This document shows, piece after piece, positions 35,090 through 44,021 of a DNA stretch of 64,000 nucleotides. The stretch is from Bordetella pseudohinzii (GTDB lineage Bacteria; Pseudomonadota; Gammaproteobacteria; Burkholderiales; Burkholderiaceae_B), in the NCBI RefSeq assembly GCF_000657795.2, contig NZ_JHEP02000004.1:248001-312000 (forward strand), given 5' to 3'. Position 1 is the first letter of the stretch, and every line of letters starts with the position of its first letter. Below the pieces are notes generated by a model. The model did not search any database. It had not been told where the DNA came from and saw nothing but the letters and a program-made list of their open reading frames with translations. The translations under genes were made by a program, and so were the position numbers.

Positions 35090-35719
35090 TCAGGGGCCGC
35101 CGCGCCGGTAAAGCGCCAGCGTGGCGGCCAGGCCGATGAGGGTGGCGCCGCACAGGCGGTTGAGCCAGCGCAGCCCGCGCGTTCGCAGGCCGCGCGCCAT
35201 GCGCCGGCCCAGGCCGGCATAGGCCGTCATGGCCAGCAGATTGAGCACGGCCAGCGTGGCCGCCAAGGCCAGGTATTGCGCCAGCAGCGGCGCCCGCGTG
35301 TCGATGAACTGCGGTAGGAAAGCCGACATGAACAGCAATGCCTTGGGGTTGGAGAGGGCGACCAGGAAGCTGCGCGCGAAAACCGGCCCCATCGGCGGGC
35401 GCGCTTCGTCCTGGCCCGCCGGCAGGACCAGGGCCGCGTCCTGGCGCAGCAGGCGCCAGCCCAGATAGGCCAGATAGAGCGCGCCGACCCACTTCAGGGC
35501 CTGGAAGGCGGCTTCGGAGGCGGCCAGCAGCATGCCCAGGCCGCCGGCGACCATGGCGACCAGCACCATGTCGGCCAGCACGGCGCCGGCCATGCCCCAG
35601 CAGGCCACCCGCAAGCCGTGGCGCGCGCCATTGCTCATGGCCAGCAGGACGGTCGGCCCGGGCGTGGCGATGATCAGGCCCGAGGCGAAGACAAACAGGG
35701 TCAGCGTGGTCAGGTTCAT
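35090..35719 (-). CDS. LysE/RhtB-family amino-acid exporter
   Basis: 209 residues with six hydrophobic segments. Family marks: LIIATPGPTVLLAMSNGARHG in TM1 and loop, GALYLAYLGWRLLR in TM3, and FARSFLVALSNPKALLFMSAFLPQFID. RhtB-type proteins export homoserine, threonine or other neutral amino acids; the substrate is not readable. It converges with the LysR gene (14-bp gap) and is divergent from rsmB. Confidence 0.92.
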   Translation of the reverse strand: MNLTTLTLFVFASGLIIATPGPTVLLAMSNGARHGLRVACWGMAGAVLADMVLVAMVAGGLGMLLAASEAAFQALKWVGALYLAYLGWRLLRQDAALVLPAGQDEARPPMGPVFARSFLVALSNPKALLFMSAFLPQFIDTRAPLLAQYLALAATLAVLNLLAMTAYAGLGRRMARGLRTRGLRWLNRLCGATLIGLAATLALYRRGGP

Positions 35720-35806
35720 GGCGGGCTCCGGCTAGCTGGCAGTGTGCCGCGAGCGGCCGGATGCGTCCAGCGGCTACCATAGCGGCTATTGAATATGGAA
35801 TTTCGC

Positions 35807-37138
35807 ATGGCTTCTGCTTCCGAGGCGGGCAATCTGGCCCCGCCGCTCTCCGCTGTCCTCTTGTCCGCCGCCGCCGCCGTGCAGGCCGTGGACGAGGGCC
35901 GCTCCCTTACCGAGGCCCTGGCCGAGACCGAGGCCGCGCTGCGCCCGGCCACCCAGGCCGTGTCGTTTCACGCCATGCGCTATATGGGGTGGGCCGACAC
36001 CCTGGCCAACCGGCTGGTGCCGCGCGCGCCCGCGCCGCTGGCCGGGGCCTTGCTGCGCGTGGCGCTGTCCCTGCTCAAGCAATCCGACCCGCCCGGCCAG
36101 GCCGTGCCCGGCATGCCGGTCTATGCGCCGCACACCGTGGTGGACCAGGCCGTGACCGCCGCGGCCGGGCACAAGCGCCTGGCGGGTTTCAAGGGCTTGA
36201 TCAACGGCAGTCTGCGGCGTTTTCTGCGCGAGCGCGAGGCCTTGGAGGCCGCGCTGGCCAACGATCCCGTGGCGCGCTGGAACCACCCCCAGTGGTGGAT
36301 CAAGGCGCTGCGCCAGGCCTATCCCCAGCAATGGCAATCCCTGCTGGCGGCGGCCAATGTGCCCGCGCCGCTGACGCTGCGCGTGAACCGCCGCCGCGCC
36401 AGCCGCGCGCAGGCGGCCGAGGCCTTCGCCACGGCTGGCGTGCCGGTGCGCGAGACGGGCGAGTTCGGGCTGGTGGTGCTTGAGCCCCGGCCGGTCACGC
36501 AACTGCCCGGCTATGCCCAGGGCTGGTGGTCGGTGCAGGACGCCGGCGCGCAATTGGCCGCGCCGCTGTTGCCGCTGGCCGACGGCATGCGGGTGCTGGA
36601 CGCCTGCGCCGCGCCCGGCGGCAAGACGGCCCATATGCTGGAGATTGCCCGGCTCGATCTGCTGGCGCTGGACGCCGATGCCCGGCGGCTGGAGCGCGTG
36701 GGCCAGAACCTCGAACGCCTGGGCCTGGACGGCGCGCGGCTGCAGGCCGGCGACGCGGCCGACCCCGACAGCTGGTGGGATGGCCGGCCTTTCGACGCCG
36801 TGCTGGCCGATGTCCCCTGCACGGCATCGGGCATCGTGCGGCGCCACCCCGACATCCGCTGGCTGCGCCAGGCTTCCGATGTGGCCCGCACGGCGGCCTT
36901 GCAATCGCGCATTGCAGACGCGCTGTGGCGCGTCGTGGCGCCCGGCGGGCATCTGCTCTATGTGACCTGCTCGATTTTTCCCGCCGAAGGGCAGGCCCAG
37001 GCGCGGGCCTTTGCCGCGCGCCACGCCGATGCCGAGGCGCTGCCCGCGCCGGGCCAGTTACTGCCCGTTGCGGTGGATGCAACACCGGAGTCGCAGCATG
37101 ATGGTTTTTTCTATGCCCTGTTTGCCAAGCGGCGCTGA
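35807..37138 (+). CDS. rsmB: 16S rRNA (cytosine-967-C5)-methyltransferase RsmB
   Basis: 443 residues: N-terminal NusB-like RNA-binding domain (about 15-160), then the SAM-dependent domain with DACAAPGGKTAHMLE (motif I), ADVPCTASGIVRRHPDIRWLR (motif IV cysteine) and YVTCSIFPAE (catalytic cysteine of motif VI). It methylates C967 of 16S rRNA. Start ATG 35807 has GGAA 6 bp upstream; ATG at 35795 is also in frame. It begins the run to trkH. In E. coli rsmB follows fmt directly. Confidence 0.94.
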   Translation: MASASEAGNLAPPLSAVLLSAAAAVQAVDEGRSLTEALAETEAALRPATQAVSFHAMRYMGWADTLANRLVPRAPAPLAGALLRVALSLLKQSDPPGQAVPGMPVYAPHTVVDQAVTAAAGHKRLAGFKGLINGSLRRFLREREALEAALANDPVARWNHPQWWIKALRQAYPQQWQSLLAAANVPAPLTLRVNRRRASRAQAAEAFATAGVPVRETGEFGLVVLEPRPVTQLPGYAQGWWSVQDAGAQLAAPLLPLADGMRVLDACAAPGGKTAHMLEIARLDLLALDADARRLERVGQNLERLGLDGARLQAGDAADPDSWWDGRPFDAVLADVPCTASGIVRRHPDIRWLRQASDVARTAALQSRIADALWRVVAPGGHLLYVTCSIFPAEGQAQARAFAARHADAEALPAPGQLLPVAVDATPESQHDGFFYALFAKRR

Positions 37139-37180
37139 ATCGCCAAGAATAGGGACAAAGCATGCCCCGATAGAAAGTCC

Positions 37181-37765
37181 ATGATTGTTCGTCTAATTGT
37201 CGCCTTCTTGCTGGCTACCGCCCCTTTTTGGTTTGAAGAGGGAGGGCGGGCGTTTGCCTCCGAGCCCAAGGTGGTGACGATAGACCCGGTCATCCACGAC
37301 GCCCGCCTGGCCCTCAACGCCGACGTGGACTTTCCGCTCAACGACCAATTGCGCGACGCGGCCCAGCGCGGCCTGCCCCTTTATTTCACCGCCGACCTCA
37401 AGATCACCAAGGCGCGCTGGTGGTGGTTCGACCGCAGCATCGTGGACACCAGCATGACCTGGCGCGTGAGCTACAACGCCCTGACGCGCCAATGGCGCGT
37501 GGGCCAGGGAGAGCTTTCCCTCAATGTCGCTTCGCTCGACGACGCCATGGACGTGGTCAGGCGCATCCGCGATTGGCGCGTGGCGCAGGCTGCTGAATTC
37601 GAAGCGGGCGAGGTGTATAACGGGCAGCTGCGCGTGCGCCTGGATACCTCCCTGCTGGCGCGCCCCTTCCAGGTCAACGCGCTCAACAGCAGCGCCTGGG
37701 CGGCGGGCACTCCCTGGCGCGAGTTCTCTTTCACCCTCACCGAACCGGCGCGGGATCCCTCATGA
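37181..37765 (+). CDS. DUF4390 domain-containing secreted protein
   Basis: 194 residues with a signal peptide (about 1-27, ending AFAS) and a beta-rich body: DVDFPLNDQLRDAAQRGLPLYFTADLKITKARWWWFDR and SMTWRVSYNALTRQWRVGQGELS. This is the DUF4390 family, found in betaproteobacteria directly before the NtrY-like kinase. Its function is unknown; a role in sensing or envelope upkeep together with the kinase is inferred from conserved linkage. The stop overlaps the kinase start by 4 bp. Confidence 0.85.
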   Translation: MIVRLIVAFLLATAPFWFEEGGRAFASEPKVVTIDPVIHDARLALNADVDFPLNDQLRDAAQRGLPLYFTADLKITKARWWWFDRSIVDTSMTWRVSYNALTRQWRVGQGELSLNVASLDDAMDVVRRIRDWRVAQAAEFEAGEVYNGQLRVRLDTSLLARPFQVNALNSSAWAAGTPWREFSFTLTEPARDPS

Positions 37766-40059
37766 GAGTCTTGTTGCGGCTGGCCTTGATCATCGGGGCC
37801 ATCAGCGGATTGTCCCTGCTGGCCCTGCTGGCCTGGTCCACGGGCAATGCCTCCCGCCTGGCGCAGTACTACGACGTGCTGCTCATCCTCAATGGCGTGT
37901 TCGCGCTGGCGATGTTCGTCTGGGTCGTGGCCCTGACCGTGCGCCTGGCCCGCCAGATACGGCGCCGCCTCTTTGGCGCCCGCCTGACGGCGCGCTTCGC
38001 CCTGGCTTTCGCCTTGATCGGCGTGGTGCCCGGCGCCCTGATCTACACGCTGTCGGTGCAATTTCTGTCGCGCTCCATCGAGTCCTGGTTCAACGTCCGG
38101 GTCGACAATGCCCTGGAAGCCGGCCTGAACCTCGGCCGGGCGGCCCTGGACTCCCAATTGGCCGACCTGGATGCGCGCGCCCGCGCCATGGCGTCCGAAC
38201 TTAACAACCTGACCGACGCCGATATCCCGCTGGCCCTGACCCGGCTGCGCGAAGCCAATGGCGTGCAGGAAGCCCTGGTCTTTACCGGCAGCGGGCGTCC
38301 GCTGGCCTTCTCCACCAATAAATTCGGCCAGCTGGTGCCGCCCACGCCGCCGGCCACCGTCCTTAACCAGCTCAAGCTCGCGCGCGGCTATTCGGCCGCC
38401 GAGGCCGATGACCCCGGCATTCCGGGCGCCGAGGATGGCCTGCATCTGCGCGTGGTGATTCCGCTGAACACCCCGGTGCGCTTTGACAGTTCGCTGGCCG
38501 GCGCCGGCGAGCCGCGCTGGCTGCAATTGATGCAGAGCGTCCCCGAACAGATCGCCCACAACGCCAATCGCGTGCAGCAGGGCTTTCGCGACTACCAGGA
38601 GCTTGCGCTGTCCCGCCTGGGCCTGCGCAAGCTCTACGGCATTACGCTGACCCTGGCCCTGCTGCTGGCGGTGTTCGCGGCCATCGCCGTGGCGTTGTCG
38701 CTGTCCAAGCGGCTGGTGCGGCCGCTGCTCACGCTGGCGGCCGGCACCCAGGCGGTGAGCGTGGGCGACTACCGGCCTCTGCCCGAGCCTCCCGAACGTG
38801 ACGAAGTCGGCCAGCTGACGCGCTCCTTCAATGCCATGACGCGCCAGCTCGACGAGGCGCGCCAGATGGTCGAGAGCAACCGCCGCCAGCTCGAACGCTC
38901 CAACGTCTACCTGGAGAGCGTGCTGGCCAATCTGTCGTCCGGCGTGCTGGCCTTCGATGAGGCCTTCCGGGTGACCACGGTCAATCAGGGGGCGCAGAAC
39001 ATTCTGCAAGCCGATCTGCGCTCGGTCATCGGCCGGCCGCTGGAAACCGTGGACGGGATGCTGGAGTTCGCGCGCATCGTGCGCGAAGCCTTTTCGGCCC
39101 ATGCCGCGGTCGGTTCCGAGCGCCAGCACTGGCAGCAGCAGTTCGAGATCACGCCGGCCGAGGCCGGCGCCCAGCCCATCATCCTGCTGGCGCGCGGCAC
39201 CCATCTGCGCGTCGACGGCCGCGGCAACGGCTATCTGGTGGTGTTCGACGACATCACCGAGGTGATTTCCGCCAACCGCACCATGGCCTGGGGCGAAGTG
39301 GCGCGCCGCCTGGCCCACGAAATCAAGAACCCGCTGACGCCCATCCAGCTGTCGGCCGAGCGCCTGGCCATGAAGCTGGCCGGCCGCCTGCCGCCGGCCG
39401 AGGCCCAGATGCTGGAGCGCGCCACCAATACCATCGTCAACCAGGTGGGCTCGCTCAAGCAGATGGTGGATGATTTCCGCGAATACGCCCGCACGCCGCC
39501 GGCGGTCATGCAGCCCATCGACTTCAATGGTCTGGTGGCCGATGTCCTGTCGCTGTATGGCTGGGACCCCGTCGACGGGCAGGCGCGCAATGGCGGCCCC
39601 CGGCTGGAGGTCGATCTGGCCCAGGGCCTGCCCGTCATCGAGGGCGACCTGACCCAGTTGCGCCAGGTCATCCACAATCTGCTGGCCAATGCCCGGGACG
39701 CGGTCAACGACCGGGGCGACAAGGCGCAGGTCAGGGTGATTACCCAGCTGACGCATATTCCGCATTCAGATGGGTCGGAAACTGCCGCGGTCCGGTTCAC
39801 GGTGGCCGACAATGGCTCGGGCTTTCCGCCGCAAGTGATGCAAAGGGCTTTTGAGCCCTATGTCACGACCAAGGCCCACGGCACCGGGCTAGGATTGGCA
39901 ATTGTGCGTAAGATCGTGGAAGAACATGGCGGACGCATCGACATCGCCAATCGCAAGGAAGGCGGCGCGAGGGTTTCCATCTTGTTGACCCGCTTGGCGA
40001 GTGCGTCCGATACTATGGACGGGACCTTGCAACAAAAGCATAATGCGGCTACGCAATAG
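37762..40059 (+). CDS. NtrY-like sensor histidine kinase
   Basis: 765 residues. Two N-terminal TM helices plus a further one (about 10-30, 38-60, 75-98), a long extracytoplasmic loop, a fourth TM near 290-310, HAMP (about 311-365), a PAS-like domain (YLESVLANLSSGVLAFDEAFRVTTVNQGAQNIL), HisKA with phospho-acceptor H519 (RRLAHEIKNPLTPIQLSAERLAMK) and HATPase (NLLANARDAVND, DNGSGFPP, GTGLGLAIVRKIVEEHGG). Family: NtrYX, linked to nitrogen and redox control. Coupled to the DUF4390 gene upstream and 11 bp before its regulator. Confidence 0.93.
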   Translation: MRVLLRLALIIGAISGLSLLALLAWSTGNASRLAQYYDVLLILNGVFALAMFVWVVALTVRLARQIRRRLFGARLTARFALAFALIGVVPGALIYTLSVQFLSRSIESWFNVRVDNALEAGLNLGRAALDSQLADLDARARAMASELNNLTDADIPLALTRLREANGVQEALVFTGSGRPLAFSTNKFGQLVPPTPPATVLNQLKLARGYSAAEADDPGIPGAEDGLHLRVVIPLNTPVRFDSSLAGAGEPRWLQLMQSVPEQIAHNANRVQQGFRDYQELALSRLGLRKLYGITLTLALLLAVFAAIAVALSLSKRLVRPLLTLAAGTQAVSVGDYRPLPEPPERDEVGQLTRSFNAMTRQLDEARQMVESNRRQLERSNVYLESVLANLSSGVLAFDEAFRVTTVNQGAQNILQADLRSVIGRPLETVDGMLEFARIVREAFSAHAAVGSERQHWQQQFEITPAEAGAQPIILLARGTHLRVDGRGNGYLVVFDDITEVISANRTMAWGEVARRLAHEIKNPLTPIQLSAERLAMKLAGRLPPAEAQMLERATNTIVNQVGSLKQMVDDFREYARTPPAVMQPIDFNGLVADVLSLYGWDPVDGQARNGGPRLEVDLAQGLPVIEGDLTQLRQVIHNLLANARDAVNDRGDKAQVRVITQLTHIPHSDGSETAAVRFTVADNGSGFPPQVMQRAFEPYVTTKAHGTGLGLAIVRKIVEEHGGRIDIANRKEGGARVSILLTRLASASDTMDGTLQQKHNAATQ

Positions 40060-40070
40060 GTGAAAGGTTT

Positions 40071-40760
40071 ATGGCCAGAATTCTGGTGGTCGACGACGAA
40101 GTTGGCATTCGCGAACTCCTGTCCGAGATTCTTTACGACGAGGGACACACGGTTGAGTTGGCGGAAAACGCGGCGCAGGCCCGTGCCGCGCGGCTGCGCT
40201 CGCGTCCGGATCTGGTCTTGCTCGACATCTGGATGCCGGACACCGATGGTGTCAGCCTCCTGAAGGAGTGGGCTTCCCAGGGTCTGCTGGACATGCCCGT
40301 CATCATGATGAGCGGTCACGCGACCATAGACACCGCCGTGGAGGCCACGCGCATCGGCGCGATGGACTTCCTCGAAAAACCCATTACCTTGCAGCGCTTG
40401 CTCAAGACCATCGCCGCCGGCCTGGCGCGCGGGCGCCTGCCGGCCCCGGTCGCCGCGCCAGTGGTCAGCGCCACGCCGGCCATCGCCCTCGAAGACGAGC
40501 TGGATCCTGTCCCGGCCCTGGCCCACCCGGCCATGGGCGAGGCTCCCGCCTCGGGCAATGGCCAGCTGGGCAGTATCTCGCTGGATCAGCCGCTGCGCGA
40601 GGCGCGCGACGAATTCGAGCGCATCTATTTTGAATACCATCTGGTGCGCGAGAACCACAGCATGACGCGCGTCTCCGAGCGCACCGGGCTGGAACGCACC
40701 CACCTCTACCGCAAGCTCAAGCAACTGGGCATCGAGTCCGCGCGCAAGCGAAGCTCATGA
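40071..40760 (+). CDS. NtrX-like response regulator without AAA+ domain (receiver plus Fis HTH)
   Basis: 229 residues. Receiver domain at 1-120 (VDDEVGIRELLSEIL, phospho-acceptor D52 in LLDIWMPDTDG, SGHATIDTAVEA, K104-type FLEKPI). A Pro/Ala-rich linker follows (about 125-175), then a Fis-type HTH (RVSERTGLERTHLYRKLKQLGI, about 200-223). The roughly 240-residue sigma-54 activating AAA+ domain of true NtrX is absent and no frameshift or deletion scar is visible, so this is a natural short form. It overlaps trkA by 4 bp. Confidence 0.92.
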   Translation: MARILVVDDEVGIRELLSEILYDEGHTVELAENAAQARAARLRSRPDLVLLDIWMPDTDGVSLLKEWASQGLLDMPVIMMSGHATIDTAVEATRIGAMDFLEKPITLQRLLKTIAAGLARGRLPAPVAAPVVSATPAIALEDELDPVPALAHPAMGEAPASGNGQLGSISLDQPLREARDEFERIYFEYHLVRENHSMTRVSERTGLERTHLYRKLKQLGIESARKRSS

Positions 40761-42136
40761 AAATCCTCATCGTGGGCGCCGGCCGCGTTGGAACCAGCGT
40801 GGCCGAAAACCTGGTGTCCGAGGAGAACGACATCACAGTGGTGGACGTTCAGCCCGGCCAATTGGGCTACCTCCAGGAGCGCTTCGATCTGAGGGTCATG
40901 CAGGGCGATGCCACCCAGGTCTCCGTGCTGGAGGCCGCCGGCGCCGCCGACACCGATCTGCTGATCGCCTGCGCGGCGGCCGATTCGGTCAACATGGTGA
41001 CCTGCAAGATCGCCCGGCAGCTGTTCAATGTGCCGCGCCGCATCGCCCGCATCCGCGCGCCGGAGTTCGCCGATCATCCCGAGCTCATGGGCGACGAGGG
41101 CTTTTGCATCGACGCCCTGATCAGCCCCGAGCGCAGCGTGACCACCTATCTGCACAGCCTCATCGAGTTTCCCGAGGCGCTGCAGGTCGTGGAGTTCGCC
41201 GAAGGCAAGCTGAGCGTGGTGACCGTCAGGGTGGGGCATGGCAGCCCCATGGCCCATACGCCGGTGGACCGCCTGCGCGAGGTCTGGCCCGATGTCACGG
41301 CCCGCATCGTGGATGTGCTGCGCGACGGCCGGCCGTTGCATGCCGGCCTGGGCACCGTCATCGCTCCGGGCGACGAAGTCATCCTGGTGGTGGATAGCCG
41401 CCATGCGCGCCGCGCCGTGCGTCAGCTGCGCGAGGCCGAAAAAACCGTGCACCGCGTCATGATCGCCGGCGGCGGCAATATCGGCCTGCGCCTGGCGCGC
41501 GAGCTGGCCGACGAGAACTACAGCGTGCGCATCATCGAACGCAACGAGAAGCGTTGCGAATACCTGGCCGCCGAACTGCCGTCCAATGTGCTCATCCTGC
41601 ATGGCAGCGGTACGGATGAATCCCTGCTCGAGCGCGAAAACATCCAGGACATGGACACCTGGCTGGCGCTGACCAGCGACGACGAGGACAACATCATGTC
41701 CTCCCTGCTGGCCAAGCGGCTGGGCGCGCGCAAGGTGATCTCGCTCATCAACCGGCACGCCTATGGCGAACTCATGCAGGGCAGCCACATCGATATCGCC
41801 GTGTCGCCGTCGCAGGCCACCATGAGCGAGCTGCTGCGCCATGTGCGCCGGGGCGACGTGGTGGCGGTGCACCGCCTGCGCCAGGGCGTGGCCGAGGCGC
41901 TGGAGGCGGTGGCGCATGGCGACCGGGCCACCTCGCGCGTGGTGGGCCGCCGCGTGGGCGACATCCGCCTGCCCAAGGGCGCCTCCATAGGCGCCTTGGT
42001 GCGCGAAGACGAAATCCTGCTGCCCGACGCCGAGACCATGATCGAATCGGGCGACCACGTCATCGTTTTTGTCCCGACCCGCCAGCAGATGGCGCGCGTG
42101 GAAAAGCTCTTCCAGGTATCGGCGTCTTTCTTCTGA
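40757..42136 (+). CDS. trkA: Trk potassium uptake system regulatory subunit TrkA
   Basis: 459 residues made of two repeats, each with an NAD-binding RCK_N domain (MKILIVGAGRVGTSVAENL at 1-19; HRVMIAGGGNIGLRLAREL near 232) and an RCK_C/TrkA_C domain. It is the cytoplasmic NAD(H)/ATP-sensing gate of the TrkH channel. Length matches E. coli TrkA (458). Coupled to the NtrX-like gene by ATGA and followed 28 bp later by trkH. Confidence 0.97.
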   Translation: MKILIVGAGRVGTSVAENLVSEENDITVVDVQPGQLGYLQERFDLRVMQGDATQVSVLEAAGAADTDLLIACAAADSVNMVTCKIARQLFNVPRRIARIRAPEFADHPELMGDEGFCIDALISPERSVTTYLHSLIEFPEALQVVEFAEGKLSVVTVRVGHGSPMAHTPVDRLREVWPDVTARIVDVLRDGRPLHAGLGTVIAPGDEVILVVDSRHARRAVRQLREAEKTVHRVMIAGGGNIGLRLARELADENYSVRIIERNEKRCEYLAAELPSNVLILHGSGTDESLLERENIQDMDTWLALTSDDEDNIMSSLLAKRLGARKVISLINRHAYGELMQGSHIDIAVSPSQATMSELLRHVRRGDVVAVHRLRQGVAEALEAVAHGDRATSRVVGRRVGDIRLPKGASIGALVREDEILLPDAETMIESGDHVIVFVPTRQQMARVEKLFQVSASFF

Positions 42137-42164
42137 ATCCTGTCCTTGGGGCCCCGTCCCGACC

Positions 42165-43634
42165 ATGAAGCGTTTGCTGGCCACCTTCTATGTACTCGGA
42201 CTGACCATGGTGGTGTTCGCCCTGACCATGCTCATCCCGCTGGGCGTGGCCTGGGTGGGCGAGGATGGCGGTCTGCGCGCCTTTGCCGAGGGTTTCGGCA
42301 TCGCCATGGGCATAGGCGCGGGGGTGTGGCTGGTAACTCACCGCTGGCGCAGCGAACTGCACGCGCGCGACGGCTTTCTGCTGGTGTCCATCGTCTGGGC
42401 CGGTCTGCCCCTGTTGGCGGCCATTCCGCTGCTGCTCTACTACAGCCAGATCGGCCAGCCCCTGTCCTTCACGCACGCTTATTTCGAGGCCATGTCGGGC
42501 CTGACGACAACGGGCGCGACCGTCCTCACGGGGCTGGATCACCTGCCGCCCTCCATCAATCTCTGGCGGGCCACCCTTATCTGGATCGGCGGCATGGGCA
42601 TCCTGGTGCTGGCCGTGGCCATCTTGCCCCTGCTGGGGGTGGGCGGCCACCAGGTGGTGCGCGCCGAGACGCCGGGGCCCATGAAGGACGAGCGCCTCAC
42701 CCCGCGCATCGCCAGCACGGCCAAGGCGCTCTATGCCGTGTATTTCGGATTCTCCATCCTCTGCTTCCTGGCCTACCGCGCCGTGGGGCTGTCCTGGTTC
42801 GACGCCTGGGCCCATATGGCGACCACGATGGGGCTGGGCGGCTTCTCCACCTACGACGAGGGCTTTCTCAAGTTCGACTCCGTGCCGGTTGAAATCGTGG
42901 CCATCGTCTTCATGCTGATCTCGGGCATCAATTTCGCCACGCATTTCAATGCCTTGCGCCAGCGCAGCTTGCGTCCTTATCTGTCCTGCCCGCAAACCAT
43001 CCCCTACCTGGCCGTGGTGCTGGGCACGGGGCTGGTGATTTCGGTCTATCTCTTTCTCAAGCATGTCTACACCGATCCGTTGCAGGCCTTGCGCTACGGC
43101 ATGTTCAACACCGTTTCGGTGGCCACGACCACGGGCTACGCCAACACCGACTATGCGGCCTGGCCGCTGTTCGCGCCGCTGACCATGCTGCTGCTGTCGG
43201 CCTTCGCCACCTCGGCCGGATCGACCGGCGGGGGCATCAAGATGATCCGGGTCATGCTGCTCATCAAGCAGGCGCGCAACGAACTCATCACCATGCTGCA
43301 TCCGCATGCCGTCAGCCCGGTGCGTATCGGCAGCCGCATCGTCGATCAGCGGGTGATGTTTTCGGTCCTGGCCTTCATGCTGGTCTACGGCTTGTCGGTC
43401 GGTGTGCTCAGCAGCCTGCTGCTGCTCTCGGGCCTGGACCTGACCACGGCTTTTTCAGCCGTCATGGCCATGATCAACAATACCGGGCCGGGCCTGGGCG
43501 TGCTGGGCCCCATGGGCCACTACGGTGTGCTGAGCGACTTCCAGGTCTGGGTATGCACGTTCGCCATGCTCATCGGGCGTCTGGAGCTGCTGACGGTGCT
43601 GGTGCTGTTCACCCCCTGGTTCTGGCGCAAATAA
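42165..43634 (+). CDS. trkH: Trk potassium uptake system membrane subunit TrkH
   Basis: 489 residues, integral membrane. The four selectivity-loop repeats of the K+ transporter are visible as MSGLTTTGATVL, ATTMGLGGFSTYDEGF, SVATTTGYANTDY and AVMAMINNTGPGLG, with GGMGILVL and FATSAGSTGGGIKMIR. It forms the ion pathway regulated by TrkA. The ATG at 42165 gives the usual N-terminus (MKRLLATFYVLGLT). Confidence 0.96.
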   Translation: MKRLLATFYVLGLTMVVFALTMLIPLGVAWVGEDGGLRAFAEGFGIAMGIGAGVWLVTHRWRSELHARDGFLLVSIVWAGLPLLAAIPLLLYYSQIGQPLSFTHAYFEAMSGLTTTGATVLTGLDHLPPSINLWRATLIWIGGMGILVLAVAILPLLGVGGHQVVRAETPGPMKDERLTPRIASTAKALYAVYFGFSILCFLAYRAVGLSWFDAWAHMATTMGLGGFSTYDEGFLKFDSVPVEIVAIVFMLISGINFATHFNALRQRSLRPYLSCPQTIPYLAVVLGTGLVISVYLFLKHVYTDPLQALRYGMFNTVSVATTTGYANTDYAAWPLFAPLTMLLLSAFATSAGSTGGGIKMIRVMLLIKQARNELITMLHPHAVSPVRIGSRIVDQRVMFSVLAFMLVYGLSVGVLSSLLLLSGLDLTTAFSAVMAMINNTGPGLGVLGPMGHYGVLSDFQVWVCTFAMLIGRLELLTVLVLFTPWFWRK

Positions 43635-44021
43635 GGCGCTGCGCGGGGCGGCGCCGCATCCGTAACCAGCGGCAAACGCTTACCTCGCCGGGGTTTTGTA
43701 ACGGCCATTTTGCCCTGGTGCAAACCCCAGGCCAGGGTTTTCCCTGGCGTCGATTTTTACCAATATCGACGGGGCTCTGGAGCTCCCATGGCCGGCCGAG
43801 GCCCGCCAATCCTTGTGTGTGAGTGCTCGCTATCATCGACCTCAGAGAGCGATTTGCGTGATGTTGCTATGTGTCTGATAAATGTCACGAATTTCAATCT
43901 TTTTGCCACAAAGTGGCGGCTATCATGCAAGCACCAGACGCCGTCACGCACCCCCCGGGAAGCATCCGGGCTTCAAGGTCAAACGGCGCATCCCTCAAAC
44001 AGCAATCACAAGGAGTCGGAG
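43635..44021. other. 387-bp intergenic region between trkH and the carboxylate-amine ligase gene
   Basis: Contains a hairpin with a short T-run at 43731-43756, then an AT-richer half (43840-43930) where promoter elements are expected. One possible pair is TTGCGT (43854-43859) and TGATAA (43876-43881), 16 bp apart. The ligase frame is open back to 43710 but the protein family starts at 44022. No gene or known RNA element was recognised. Confidence 0.45.
43731..43756 (+). terminator. Possible terminator after trkH
   Basis: GCCAGGG-TTTT-CCCTGGC forms a perfect 7-bp stem, followed three bases later by TTTTT within GTCGATTTTTAC. It lies about 100 bp after the trkH stop. Confidence 0.45.

Noticed and set aside
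37471-39765. 764-residue open frame on the minus strand opposite the NtrY-like gene
   Set aside because: Antisense shadow rich in Gln/His/Arg/Gly; the plus strand has all kinase motifs and codon-position GC3 bias.
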